From contig JBKQPG010000025.1 of the NCBI GenBank assembly GCA_052145115.1, forward strand, positions 62,001 through 126,000: 64,000 nucleotides of DNA, read 5' to 3'. Under the pieces are notes generated by a model. The model saw nothing but the letters and a program-made list of their open reading frames with translations, did no database searches and had not been told where the DNA came from. The translations under genes and the position numbers were made by a program. Below, in pieces: positions 9,872-18,607 of the stretch (position 1 is the first letter of the stretch; the number at the start of each line of letters is the position of its first letter). Origin of the DNA: CAIVVT01 sp052145115 (GTDB taxonomy: Bacteria; Acidobacteriota; Terriglobia; Bryobacterales; Bryobacteraceae).

Positions 9872-10369
9872 ATGGATCAGCCTTTCTGGTACGCGCTGCG
9901 AACGAAATCGCGCCATGAAAAGGTGGCGGGGGCGTATCTGAAGGCCTGCGGGGTCGAGGTTTTTCTGCCGCTCTACAAATCCCGGCGGCTGTGGAGCGAT
10001 CGGGTCAAGCTGATCGAACTGCCGCTGTTTGGCGGATACCTGTTCTGTAAATTCGCGGCCAGGCAATCGCTGGTGGCCCGAAGCGCGCCCGGGGTGCTGT
10101 ATGTCGTCAGCAATGGTGCGGAGCTGATTCCGGTGCCAGAAAGCGAGATCGATGCGGTGCGGCGGGTCCTGGAAAAGGGCCTGGTGGCATCCCCGACGCC
10201 GTACTTGAGAGAAGGTATGCGGGTCAGGATTCGAGGCGCGGCGTTCGAAGGCATGGAAGGACGGCTGGAAAAGGTGAAGAGCCAGTTCCGGCTGGTGTTA
10301 TCCATCCACCTGCTGCAGCGCAGCGTGGCCTTCGAGGTCGATCCGGAAATGGTCGAGGCGTTGAACTGA
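9872..10369 (+). CDS. NusG-family specialised transcription antiterminator (RfaH/UpxY-like)
   Basis: A 165-residue protein with an N-terminal NGN domain (about residues 4-110; FWYALRTKSRHEKVAGAYL, then LPLYKSRRLWSDRVK and LPLFGGYLFCKF) and a C-terminal KOW domain (about 115-160; EGMRVRIRGAAFEGMEGRL). It should bind elongating RNA polymerase and suppress pausing or Rho-dependent termination. It is the first gene of a roughly 20-kb co-directional polysaccharide cluster. UpxY in Bacteroides and RfaH in enterobacteria hold the same position and allow full transcription of long glycan operons. It is shorter and more divergent than a housekeeping NusG and is not next to secE or rplK, which supports the paralog reading. 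The start is ATG 9872 with an AGAGG very close upstream. Confidence 0.9.
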   Translation: MDQPFWYALRTKSRHEKVAGAYLKACGVEVFLPLYKSRRLWSDRVKLIELPLFGGYLFCKFAARQSLVARSAPGVLYVVSNGAELIPVPESEIDAVRRVLEKGLVASPTPYLREGMRVRIRGAAFEGMEGRLEKVKSQFRLVLSIHLLQRSVAFEVDPEMVEALN

Positions 10370-10645
10370 ATGGCGCTCCTGATCAGGCGCAGCAGGGTGG
10401 TCAGTATTCGGGTGTCGGACGAGGAGTTCCGGCAGTTGAGGGAGATGTGCACGACGACCGGGTCGCGCTGCGTCAGCGACCTGGCCCGGGACGCGATGTT
10501 CAAATTTATGCGGGGCGTCGAACCGCGGCCGGAATCCGGGGATGCAGATCTGCAGACGCGGGTGCGCGAACTGGACGAGAAGCTGAACCTGCTGCAAGGC
10601 CGAGTGGCGCGGCTGGCGTTGCTGGTGGTTGAGGGCGAACGCTGA
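10370..10645 (+). CDS. small ribbon-helix-helix plus coiled-coil protein
   Basis: A 91-residue protein whose ATG (10370) follows the antiterminator stop codon without any gap, so the two are very likely translationally coupled. Residues 8-48 look like a ribbon-helix-helix DNA-binding unit: a short basic strand (SRVVSIRVS), a helix (DEEFRQLREMCTTTG) and a second helix (VSDLARDAMFKFM). Residues 58-88 form a heptad-rich helix (LQTRVRELDEKLNLLQGRV) that should make a coiled coil. It is probably a DNA-binding regulator or a partner of the antiterminator, but I do not recognise a named family. The fold call is by pattern only. Confidence 0.7.
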   Translation: MALLIRRSRVVSIRVSDEEFRQLREMCTTTGSRCVSDLARDAMFKFMRGVEPRPESGDADLQTRVRELDEKLNLLQGRVARLALLVVEGER

Positions 10646-10770
10646 GCGCCGCGCGGCGGGCGCCGCCGGCAGGCCATTGGGTTGTGCCTGCGAGGCTGGC
10701 CAGAGCGGTCGTGGTGGGAACACGTGCGTGAGAAAGCGGACGGAATGGTTTTCAGGAATCGGGTGCCACT

Positions 10771-11730
10771 ATGCGCGTAATGTTGCTGCTGCTGGCTTTC
10801 GCGGGCGGCGCTGCCGCACAGCAGTCCAACCCCAGCCGCCCCTTCGCGATCCCGGAGGTTGGCGCCAATCTGCCGGCGCAGGCCGTGGGACCGAACGACC
10901 TGATTGCGGTCTCGGTGTACGACGCGCCGGAGTTGAGCCGCACGATCCGTGTGAGCGCCGATGGCTACATCCGGCTGCCCATGCTGAAGACGCGCGTCAA
11001 GGCGGAAGGCCTGTACCCGGCCGACCTGGAGGTCGCAATCGCTGGAGCATTGAGGCAGGGAAACATTCTGGTGGATCCCTACGTGACGGTCACGATCGCC
11101 GAGTACCATAGCCGCCCGATCAGCGTTTCCGGCGCCGTCAAGATGCCGGTGGTCTTCCAGGCCGATGGGCCGACCACGCTGCTGGAGGCGCTGGCCCGGG
11201 CGCAAGGGCTGCGCGAGGACGCGGGCCGCGAAATCCTGGTGAGCCATTCCCAGCCGGGGCCGGACGGCAAGCCGATCACACTGACCCGTCGAATTCTGGT
11301 GCGCGGCCTGATCGATGAAGCGGACGCGGAACTGAACGTGAAGCTGGTGGGCGGCGAGGAGATTCGAGTCCCCGAGGTGGGCAAGATCTATGTCGTGGGC
11401 AACGTGAAAAAGCCCGGCGTCTTTCCGGTTCAAGACGGCGCCGACACGACCGTGCTGCAGGCGTTGGCGCTTGCCGAGGGTCTGTTGCCTTATGCCAACG
11501 ATCAGGCCTTCATCTACCGCCGCGAAGGCGCCGGCTCGAAGAACGAAATCCCAATCGAACTGGCGAAGATCATGCGGCGGAAGTCGCCCGATGTCCCGCT
11601 GACCGAGAACGACATCCTCTACATTCCCGAGAGCCATGGGAGAAAGCTGGGCATGGCCGCCCTGGAGAAAATCCTGCTGTTTGGCAGTACTGCCGGAGCA
11701 ACGGCTTTGATCTACGCCGGTGCGAGGTAA
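10771..11730 (+). CDS. polysaccharide export protein, Wza family
   Basis: A 319-residue exported protein forming or feeding the outer-membrane polysaccharide channel. The signal peptide (MRVMLLLLAFAGGAAAQ) has no lipobox Cys, unlike E. coli Wza. The Poly_export domain spans about residues 38-110 (VGPNDLIAVSVYDAPELSRT). Two SLBB-type domains follow at about 115-170 (RPISVSGAVKMPVVFQ) and 205-260 (GKIYVVGNVKKPGVFPV). The protein ends with a hydrophobic helix (ILLFGSTAGATALIYAG) in place of the Wza outer-membrane helix. It sits just before Wzc, its normal partner. A 125-base gap separates it from the RHH gene. Confidence 0.92.
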   Translation: MRVMLLLLAFAGGAAAQQSNPSRPFAIPEVGANLPAQAVGPNDLIAVSVYDAPELSRTIRVSADGYIRLPMLKTRVKAEGLYPADLEVAIAGALRQGNILVDPYVTVTIAEYHSRPISVSGAVKMPVVFQADGPTTLLEALARAQGLREDAGREILVSHSQPGPDGKPITLTRRILVRGLIDEADAELNVKLVGGEEIRVPEVGKIYVVGNVKKPGVFPVQDGADTTVLQALALAEGLLPYANDQAFIYRREGAGSKNEIPIELAKIMRRKSPDVPLTENDILYIPESHGRKLGMAALEKILLFGSTAGATALIYAGAR

Positions 11731-11742
11731 GCCGAAATCACC

Positions 11743-13968
11743 ATGCAATCATCTGACAACAGGGAATTCCGCGCTCTAGCCGCCCCCGAAGCGGGCGTCA
11801 CGGCGCCCGCCATTCAGGAACGCATCGGTCTCCAGCCGTCCTACAGTTATGAGCAGGAGATCGAGGAGCGGAGCGTCCCGCTGTCGCACTATCTGTGGAT
11901 CCTGCGGCGCCACAAGTGGCGCATCCTTTCTTTCATCCTGTTTTCGGTTGTATCCACGCTGCTGGTCTCCTCGAGGCTCACGCCGATCTATGAATCCACG
12001 GCCAGCATCGATGTGGACCGCCAGGCGCCGGCGGCCGTGGTGGGCCAGGATGCCGCCCGTCTGGCCCCCAATGATGCGGACCAGTTTCTCGCCACGCAGA
12101 TCAAGATCATCCAGTCCGATTCAGTGCTGCGCCCGGTGGTGTTGCGCTACAGGATTCCAGTCGCCGAAATCACGCCTCTCGATGGCGACTTGCCCACAAC
12201 ACGGGCCCAGAATGCGCCGATCACTTTGAAACGGCTGAAGGTGACGCGCCCGCCCAACACCTACCTGCTGCTGATCAGCTACCGCTCTCCCAACGCGGAA
12301 CTGGCCTCTGCTGTCGCCAATGCAATCTCCCAAAGCTACATCGAGCACACTTACGACATCCGCTTCCGGGCCACGGCCGGTCTGTCCGCCTTCATGGAAA
12401 AGCAGATGGAGGAGTTGAGGGCGAAGATGGAGCGCTCTTCGGCGGCGCTGGCGCAATTCGAAAGGGACCTGAGCGTCATCAACCCGGAGGAGAAAACCAG
12501 CATTCTCTCTTCCCGCCTGCTGCAGCTCAATACCGAACTCACGAACGCGCAGGCCGAACGGGTCCGTAAGCAGGCCGCGAACAACTCCGTGAAGGGCGGT
12601 TCCTTGGAAGCCGCGCAGGCTTCCAGCCAGGGTGAACAGCTTAGGAAACTGGCCGAACGCCTGGATGAAGCGCGGGAGAGATTCGCCATCGTGTCGGCGC
12701 AGTATGGCTCTAACCACCCAGAGTATGTCAAGGCGCACTCCCAGCTTACCGAGTTGGGACGGCAATTCGACGCCTTGAAGAGCAACATCGCCCAGCGCGT
12801 CGCCGTGGAGTACCACGAGGCGGTGAATCGCGAGGAGATGATCAAAAGCGCCGTGGCGGAGACCAAGGTTGAGTTCGACCGGCTGAACGCCCGTTCCTTC
12901 GAGTATCGGGCATTGAAGCAGGAAGCCGAGTCGGACAAGGGCTTATACGAGGAACTGGTGCGCAAGATCAGAGAGGCGGGGATCAATTCCAGCTTCCAGA
13001 ACAGCTCGATCCGCCTGGCCGACCCGGCGCGGCCGGCGTATAAGCCCGTCTTCCCGGATTTGAAGCTGAACGGACTGCTGGCGCTCCTGTTTTCCGCTCT
13101 GCTCGCAGTGGGCGCCGCCATCCTGTCGGACACGCTCGATAGCACGATTCGCGATCCCGAGCAGATACAGCAGGGCCTGAAGACGGAGGTCCTGGGCTCG
13201 CTTCCGGTGGTGAAGCGCTGGCGGGGTCGACTGATGCCCATCGGATCCAATGGATCCAACGGCACCGAATTGGCCATCAGCAAGCGCGATGACCAGGCAT
13301 CGGCCTATGAGGAGGCGGTCCGGACGCTGCGGGATTCGATCCTGCTGTCGGACCTGGCCCGCCGCCCGCGAACGCTGCTGATGACGTCCGCCACTCCGCG
13401 CGAGGGCAAGACCACAGCCGCCATGCATCTGGCCGTGGCCCACAGCCTGCAGAGGCGCAGGACGCTGCTGATCGACGCCGATTTGCGACGGCCCAGCATT
13501 CACGAACGGCTGAACATCGAGAACGAGCGCGGCCTGTCGAGTGTCATCAAGGGAGAGGCGGAATGGCGTGAGGTCATCCGCAAAACGGAGCACTTCGCAG
13601 ACCTGGACGTGCTGCCAGCCGGCCCGGCCTCGCGTCGCGCCGCCGACCAACTCGGCAGCATCTTGCAGAAGGTCCTCACGGAGGCGGAAGCGGATTACGA
13701 TCTGATTGTCATCGATTCACCACCCTTGCTGGGTTTCGCCGAGCCGCTGCAGATGGCGGCCATTGTGGATGGAGTCGTGGTCATCACGCTGGCCGGCCAA
13801 ACAGATAAGAACGCGGTGGGCAGCGTCCTGAGCAGCCTGAGGCGCCTGAAGGCGAACGTGATCGGCGTCGCGCTGAACGAGGTCCGCCAGGACATGAGCG
13901 ACCGATATTACTACTACGGTTACTACGGAAAGTCCTACAGCAAGTATTACTCGCCAGCGAAAAGTTGA
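11743..13968 (+). CDS. polysaccharide co-polymerase with tyrosine autokinase domain, Wzc/ExoP family
   Basis: A 741-residue inner-membrane protein that controls chain length and drives export together with Wza and Wzy. It has an N-terminal Wzz domain with a first membrane helix at about residues 60-80, a long periplasmic coiled coil (about 205-400), a GNVR-type segment (SSIRLADPARPAYKP) and a second membrane helix near 443-463. The cytoplasmic BY-kinase domain follows: Walker A TPREGKTTAAM with the lysine near 556, Walker A' LLIDADLRRP near 575-584 and Walker B LIVIDSPP near 654-661. The C-terminus is a tyrosine cluster (DRYYYYGYYGKSYSKYY), the autophosphorylation tail. The matching phosphatase is encoded at the end of the cluster (29262). 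Confidence 0.95.
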   Translation: MQSSDNREFRALAAPEAGVTAPAIQERIGLQPSYSYEQEIEERSVPLSHYLWILRRHKWRILSFILFSVVSTLLVSSRLTPIYESTASIDVDRQAPAAVVGQDAARLAPNDADQFLATQIKIIQSDSVLRPVVLRYRIPVAEITPLDGDLPTTRAQNAPITLKRLKVTRPPNTYLLLISYRSPNAELASAVANAISQSYIEHTYDIRFRATAGLSAFMEKQMEELRAKMERSSAALAQFERDLSVINPEEKTSILSSRLLQLNTELTNAQAERVRKQAANNSVKGGSLEAAQASSQGEQLRKLAERLDEARERFAIVSAQYGSNHPEYVKAHSQLTELGRQFDALKSNIAQRVAVEYHEAVNREEMIKSAVAETKVEFDRLNARSFEYRALKQEAESDKGLYEELVRKIREAGINSSFQNSSIRLADPARPAYKPVFPDLKLNGLLALLFSALLAVGAAILSDTLDSTIRDPEQIQQGLKTEVLGSLPVVKRWRGRLMPIGSNGSNGTELAISKRDDQASAYEEAVRTLRDSILLSDLARRPRTLLMTSATPREGKTTAAMHLAVAHSLQRRRTLLIDADLRRPSIHERLNIENERGLSSVIKGEAEWREVIRKTEHFADLDVLPAGPASRRAADQLGSILQKVLTEAEADYDLIVIDSPPLLGFAEPLQMAAIVDGVVVITLAGQTDKNAVGSVLSSLRRLKANVIGVALNEVRQDMSDRYYYYGYYGKSYSKYYSPAKS

Positions 13969-13974
13969 GCGGGC

Positions 13975-15378
13975 TTGGAGTGCCTGTGGAGACTTCGTTC
14001 CGGGAGAGATGAGAATGCGGGCAGGTTGCTCTTGATACCGACCGAGATCAGATCGTGGGACGGCGCCACCAAAGTAATCAGCGCCCTGTGGACGGCCGAT
14101 TCGCTGCGCGGGCGGTTCGCCCGAGGCGCCGTCTGGTCCCTGCTGGGGGCGCTGATGGCGCAGGGGGCGACCCTGGCGGCAGCAGTGATCACGGCGCGGT
14201 TGTTGGGGCGGGAGCAGTTTGGCGAATACGGCATGATTCAGAGCACAGTCGGCATGCTGGGCATCTTCGCGGGCCTGGGGCTGGGCGTGACGGCAACTAA
14301 ATATGTCGCCGAGTTGCGGACCCGCGATCCCCAGCGCGCGGGGCGCATTATCGCGCTCGGGACGGCCGCCGCCATCGTATCGGGGGGATTGCTGGCGCTG
14401 GCCCTGGCGGCGTGCGCGCCGCTGCTGGCTTCCAAGACGTTAAATGCACCGGCACTGGCGCAGGAATTGCGCATTGCCAGCGTGCTGTTGTTCTTCAATG
14501 CGCTCAACGGAGCGCAGATTGGCGCCCTGGCGGGGTTTGAGGCGTTCCGGGCGATCGCACAAATCAACCTGGCGCGCGGGATCCTGACAATTCCCGTGAC
14601 CGTGATCCTGGTGTATTGGTGCCGCCTGCCGGGCGCAATCTGGGCGTTGGCCGCCACGGCGGCCCTGACCTGCGTGTTGAGCCAGATCTGGCTGCGGGAG
14701 CAGTGCGCGGCGTCAGGCGTCGGCCCCCGGCTGTCCTCGGCGTGGAGGGAATGCCGGGTGCTGTGGAGCTTCTCGACGCCGGCCTTCTTATGTGGAGTGT
14801 TGGCTGGACCCAGTGTTTGGGCGGCGAGCACGGTGCTCGTGAATCAGCCTGGCGGCTATGCGGAGATGGGCATCTTCAGCGCCGCCAGCCAGTGGAGAAA
14901 CGCCGTGGGGTTCATACCTGGCGTGGTGGCCCAGTTCGCGCTTCCAATCCTGTCTAACCTGAATGGGCAACGAGACGCACCGCGGTACGCGCGGGCTCTG
15001 CGTTGGAACCTGATCCTGACTGCCGCGGCGGCGACGGCCGTGGCGGTGCCGGTGGCGCTGGGCGCCCCCGCGATTATGCGGCTTTACGGGCGGGGCTTTC
15101 AACAGGGCTGGCTGGTCCTGGTACTATCGACCGCCACAGCCGTTATCAGTTGCATCAGCGGCGTCGTGGCCACCGCCATACTGAGCGCCGGGTCGGTGTG
15201 GATCGGCCTGGCATTCAATGCGATGTGGGCTGTCGTGCTGCTGGCCGGTTGTTACCGCTTCATTCCGACGCACCTGGCCCTTGGGCTGGCCGGTTCGATG
15301 CTGTTTGCGTACGCCGCCACTACCGCGTGGCAGGCCATCTATGTTCGTCAGCGCCTCTCTTACCTGCGGGCAGCGTAG
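13975..15378 (+). CDS. polysaccharide flippase, Wzx family
   Basis: A roughly 450-residue multi-spanning membrane protein of the MOP/PST superfamily that moves lipid-linked repeat units across the inner membrane. The start of the fold is typical (GAVWSLLGALMAQGATLAAAVITAR, then LLGREQFGEYGMIQSTVGM in outline), followed by about twelve hydrophobic helices. The start codon is unclear. The frame opens at TTG 13975 and has further TTG codons at 14026 and 14032, while the nearby ATGs at 14009 and 14015 are out of frame. No good ribosome site marks any of them, so the first 20 residues may not be real. The gene follows Wzc within a few bases, as expected for a cotranscribed Wzx. Confidence 0.88.
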   Translation: MECLWRLRSGRDENAGRLLLIPTEIRSWDGATKVISALWTADSLRGRFARGAVWSLLGALMAQGATLAAAVITARLLGREQFGEYGMIQSTVGMLGIFAGLGLGVTATKYVAELRTRDPQRAGRIIALGTAAAIVSGGLLALALAACAPLLASKTLNAPALAQELRIASVLLFFNALNGAQIGALAGFEAFRAIAQINLARGILTIPVTVILVYWCRLPGAIWALAATAALTCVLSQIWLREQCAASGVGPRLSSAWRECRVLWSFSTPAFLCGVLAGPSVWAASTVLVNQPGGYAEMGIFSAASQWRNAVGFIPGVVAQFALPILSNLNGQRDAPRYARALRWNLILTAAAATAVAVPVALGAPAIMRLYGRGFQQGWLVLVLSTATAVISCISGVVATAILSAGSVWIGLAFNAMWAVVLLAGCYRFIPTHLALGLAGSMLFAYAATTAWQAIYVRQRLSYLRAA

Positions 15379-15464
15379 CAATCTCCAGGATGGACATTCG
15401 CCTGTGCCGAACCCCGATTGCCTTGCCGGAAGAGCCGGCGGGGCCTCGAAATGAGGTCGCGTCC

Positions 15465-16370
15465 ATGAACGCTTACTGGAAGGCCGAAGACCTGGAGTCC
15501 GTCGGGTGCGATTTCTGTGGCGGCGACTCCAGCCGCCCGATTTGCCAGCGCCCGGACAGCCTGACTGTCCGTGAGTGCGCGACGTGCGGTTTGGCATTCC
15601 TGAATCCGCGGCCCCGGAAGGCGTTGATCGAAAGGATCTACCGGGACGGCTACTTTGAGTCCGATCGGTCCGGCGTGGGCTACCGAACCTACCTTCCAGC
15701 GTCTTTCTTCCCAGAAATCGATCTGCTGGAAAGCTTCCGGCCGGTGCGGGGCCGGCGGGTCGTCGAGATCGGGTGCGCAACAGGAGCCCTGCTGGCCGAA
15801 CTGCAGCGGAGAGGAGCCGAGGTGTGCGGCGTGGAGCCAAACCTGGAGGCGGCGAAGAAGGCCCAGGAACTCCTGCAGGCGCCGGTGTACACGGGGACGA
15901 TCGAGATGGTCGCACCCGCCGACTTAGCCCGCGCAGACGTCATTGTGGCGTTCGAAGTCATCGAGCACGTGACCAGTCCCAGATGGTTTCTGGAACGACT
16001 GAGGGGTCTGCTCAAACCGGGGGGCCAGCTAGTGCTGACGACGCCGAATTACCATTGTGCGCGCCGCTTCGGGGCGGCGTGGTGCGGCTTCACGCAGAGC
16101 TTCGAGCATTTGTACTTTCTATCCGACGAGGTGCTCTCACGGATGGCCCACAGAATCGGTCTCGAGGAGAAGATGTGGTACACCCGCGGGGACGGGTCTC
16201 CGATTTCCCCCGCGCCGGCCGAAAACAGCCTGCCGCGCCGGCTGTTGCGGGAGTTGTCGCGGATCCCGGTGGTGGCAGAAGCAAAGTATCGTTTTCGGGG
16301 GCCAGCCTATGTGCCCTACGGCCAGGGGCACACGCTGTTGGCGATCTATGAGAAGCCCGCAGCCAGCTGA
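15465..16370 (+). CDS. zinc-binding class I SAM-dependent methyltransferase
   Basis: A 301-residue cytoplasmic enzyme. Residues 15-41 hold two CxxC pairs (CDFC and CATC) forming a zinc knuckle, as in the Methyltransf_13/C-methyltransferase group that acts on nucleotide sugars. The Rossmann methyltransferase domain follows with the SAM loop VVEIGCATGALLAEL near residue 100, an acidic end of strand two (CGVEPN) and ADVIVAFEVIEHV. ATG 15465 is chosen because GAGG lies eight bases upstream and it precedes the zinc motif directly; an in-frame ATG at 15390 lacks a ribosome site. The likely role is methylating a sugar of the repeat unit, but the target is unknown. It overlaps the acyltransferase start by 23 bases. 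Confidence 0.85.
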   Translation: MNAYWKAEDLESVGCDFCGGDSSRPICQRPDSLTVRECATCGLAFLNPRPRKALIERIYRDGYFESDRSGVGYRTYLPASFFPEIDLLESFRPVRGRRVVEIGCATGALLAELQRRGAEVCGVEPNLEAAKKAQELLQAPVYTGTIEMVAPADLARADVIVAFEVIEHVTSPRWFLERLRGLLKPGGQLVLTTPNYHCARRFGAAWCGFTQSFEHLYFLSDEVLSRMAHRIGLEEKMWYTRGDGSPISPAPAENSLPRRLLRELSRIPVVAEAKYRFRGPAYVPYGQGHTLLAIYEKPAAS

Positions 16371-17067
16371 GTCGGCATCCGACTCGAGCGTCGGCCGGGT
16401 TTTCAGAGCAGCCCGGCGCGCGTATATCGGGCTTCGCGCGGCGCCAAAAACGCTGCTCTTCAACCTGCGTTACCTGCCCTTCAGACAGGCCCTGTCGCTT
16501 CCCATCGTAGTTTCGCACCGGGTCAAGATGGAGTGGCTGGGGGGCAGAATTGAACTCAGCGGACCCTTGAGAACGGGCATGATCCGGCTGGGCTTCGGAT
16601 CCGTGGACATCTTTGATCCAGCAAGGCAACGTGCGGTGTGGTCCAACCGCGGCGCGATCACCTTCCGCGGCCGGGCGCGGCTGGGTCACGGATTCAGAAT
16701 CAGCGTGCGGGCCGGAGGCCGCCTAACGATGGGCGACCGCTTTGAAATCTCCGCGCAGTCGACCATTCTGTGCCGGTCGCAGATCGAGTTTGGCGACGAT
16801 TGCCTGCTGGCCTGGGATGTGCTGGTGATGGACAGCGACTGGCATGTTCTGTCGTACGAAGGCGCACGGAGAAGCGGGGAGAGTATCACCATTGGCGACC
16901 ACGTATGGATTGGCTGCCGGTCGCTGATTCTGAAAGGGACGTGGCTGGGCAGCGGCTGCGTTGTGGCCGCGGGCAGCACCGTTGCGGGGCTGGTAGCGGA
17001 GCCCGAAGCATTGCTCGCGGGGGCTCCGGCCAGGGCGGTGAGGAACAAGGTGAGCTGGCATGCCTAA
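16348..17067 (+). CDS. hexapeptide-repeat acyltransferase
   Basis: A 239-residue left-handed beta-helix acyltransferase of the WcaF/WbbJ/maltose O-acetyltransferase kind. The N-terminal 75 residues are basic and unrelated. Hexapeptide turns start near residue 100 (GAITFRGRARLGHGFRISV) and the acceptor site includes MDSDWHVL, where the His is the probable catalytic base. The final coil is ITIGDHVWIGCRSLILKG. It is expected to O-acetylate a sugar of the polysaccharide using acetyl-CoA. The start ATG 16348 lies inside the end of the methyltransferase gene in another frame, indicating coupling. Confidence 0.85.
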   Translation: MRSPQPAESASDSSVGRVFRAARRAYIGLRAAPKTLLFNLRYLPFRQALSLPIVVSHRVKMEWLGGRIELSGPLRTGMIRLGFGSVDIFDPARQRAVWSNRGAITFRGRARLGHGFRISVRAGGRLTMGDRFEISAQSTILCRSQIEFGDDCLLAWDVLVMDSDWHVLSYEGARRSGESITIGDHVWIGCRSLILKGTWLGSGCVVAAGSTVAGLVAEPEALLAGAPARAVRNKVSWHA

Positions 17068-17209
17068 CGCCGCCGAGCTGGCCGCAGCGCCACGGGGTGA
17101 TAAGGTTTTGGGGCGCGTGGGGGGAGCAGCGGCAACCCGTTCCGCGGCATCGGCGGTCCCGCAGCTGCCACGGCTGGACTGGCTGATCCTCCGCAGAGGC
17201 ATGCGCTGA
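17060..17209 (+). CDS. possible small protein fitted between acyltransferase and glycosyltransferase
   Basis: A 49-codon frame that starts inside the last codons of the acyltransferase (ATG 17060, stop of the upstream gene 17065-17067) and ends with TGA 17207-17209, whose final A is the first base of the next gene's ATG. An AAGGTGA lies about six bases before its start. The product begins MPNAAELAAAPRGDK and ends DWLILRRGMR; it has no hydrophobic segment or known motif. The double overlap and the ribosome site argue for real translation, perhaps only as a coupling leader for the glycosyltransferase. The composition is ordinary for this genome, so it may also be chance. Confidence 0.4.
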   Translation: MPNAAELAAAPRGDKVLGRVGGAAATRSAASAVPQLPRLDWLILRRGMR

Positions 17210-18537
17210 TGCCGTCCATAGTCGTTTTCACTGCCAGCTTCGCTCCCCGCCAGGACTCGGAAGCCCTGGTGAGCACGAGGATGGTCCAGGGGCTGCAAAA
17301 GGCCGGCCTGAGGATCGAGGTGCTTTCCCGCCGGACCGGCGCCACGCCCAAGACCAAGGGTGCACAAGCAGACAATGCGCCCCGTCCGAGATACCATACG
17401 CCGATGCCACAGCTGAGAGGCATCTTACGCAATTGGATGGGGAGCAGGAACGCGCAGGTGGCCCGGTACGTCGTCGAGCGCGCCTGGGGAGGCCGTATGG
17501 CCACCCTGGCTGTCCGGCAGCTACCGCCCAAGAACTGCGACCTGGTCCTTTCGCTGGGCGGTTTCTGTCACATGGCGGCCTTGCAATACGCCGGCGCGTC
17601 GAACATCCCCATCCTGGCCAACTGGAATGATCCGTTTCCGCCGCTGATTGCTCCGCAACCCTATGGCGAAGGCCCGGACGGGCCGCTCCCGCCGTGCTAC
17701 AAGCGCCTATTGGCCGCGATAGGACGGAACGCGGCCTGGCATGTATTTCCCTCCGAGCGGCTGCGCAGGTACATGCTGAAGTTCTTGCCTGAAGAGGCCG
17801 CAGCGCGTAGCTCAGTCGTCCCTCATGTCGCTTGTGAAATGCCCCCACAGCGAGTCCGCAGCAGCGGCCGAAGATTCACAATGACACACGCGGGAGGGCT
17901 CCTGCCGCAGCGCCGCGTAGACGTATTTTTTGAAGGTCTGATGCGGTTTTTCGCAGGACGGGGATGGCGCAGCGATTTGGGAATGGTCTTCATTGGCCCG
18001 CAGGAAGGCGAATTGCGGGCCGTGGCGCGCCGGCACGGGGTCGAGGGCACCTGCCAATTCCTGCCGGAGATGGAGCACGCGCGGTGCGCACAATACCTCG
18101 CCGATTCGGACGCCCTACTGGTCATCGAGGCGCAGATGAGCGAGAGTATCTTTCTTCCAACGAAGTTTGTGGATTACGCCCAGGCGCACAGGCCGATACT
18201 GGCCGTGGTGCCGAGACACAGCACGATTTCGGACCTGATCAACCAGCACGGAGGAGGAGTGGTGGCGGATTGCTTCTCACCGGCGGAAGTGGCGGCTGGG
18301 CTGGATGCCATATGCCGCTCCCGGCAATCTGGTCAATTGGACGAGGCGCCGCCGTCCGGGCGTCTGCATTCGCTGTTCTCGGAAGAGACCGTCATTCGCC
18401 AGTACACCTCGCTTTTCGAGCGCGTGTTCGCTGCGAAGCGCGCAAGCGCGACAGCGGCGGCCCTGGAAGTCCGATGCTCATCCTGCGGCGCGGGCGGACC
18501 GGCGCCGATGACAAACAGGCCGGAGGGCGAGGCGTGA
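17209..18537 (+). CDS. glycosyltransferase, GT-B fold (GT4-like)
   Basis: A 442-residue cytoplasmic or membrane-associated glycosyltransferase. The N-terminal Rossmann half starts MPSIVVFTASFAP and has the usual acceptor-side features (LSLGGFCHMAALQYA). The C-terminal donor half starts near residue 225 (FTMTHAGGLLPQRRVDVFFEGL) and contains MVFIGPQEGE and the later SESIFLPTKFVDY, where E-x(7)-E-like residues for donor binding are expected but not exact. It should add one sugar of the repeat unit. Its ATG overlaps the stop of the preceding small frame. Donor and linkage cannot be predicted. Confidence 0.82.
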   Translation: MPSIVVFTASFAPRQDSEALVSTRMVQGLQKAGLRIEVLSRRTGATPKTKGAQADNAPRPRYHTPMPQLRGILRNWMGSRNAQVARYVVERAWGGRMATLAVRQLPPKNCDLVLSLGGFCHMAALQYAGASNIPILANWNDPFPPLIAPQPYGEGPDGPLPPCYKRLLAAIGRNAAWHVFPSERLRRYMLKFLPEEAAARSSVVPHVACEMPPQRVRSSGRRFTMTHAGGLLPQRRVDVFFEGLMRFFAGRGWRSDLGMVFIGPQEGELRAVARRHGVEGTCQFLPEMEHARCAQYLADSDALLVIEAQMSESIFLPTKFVDYAQAHRPILAVVPRHSTISDLINQHGGGVVADCFSPAEVAAGLDAICRSRQSGQLDEAPPSGRLHSLFSEETVIRQYTSLFERVFAAKRASATAAALEVRCSSCGAGGPAPMTNRPEGEA

Positions 18538-18607
18538 GACCCCGCCCGCGCAACTCCATGGCGCCGGGTGTGCGCTCTCCGCAGCGGCGGATTGGTCCAA
18601 CACTATC

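Noticed and set aside
9973..11748. Minus-strand open frame of 591 codons opposite the NusG-like, RHH and Wza genes
   Set aside because: It is antisense to three well-supported genes and its translation is low-complexity (Arg, Gln, His rich).
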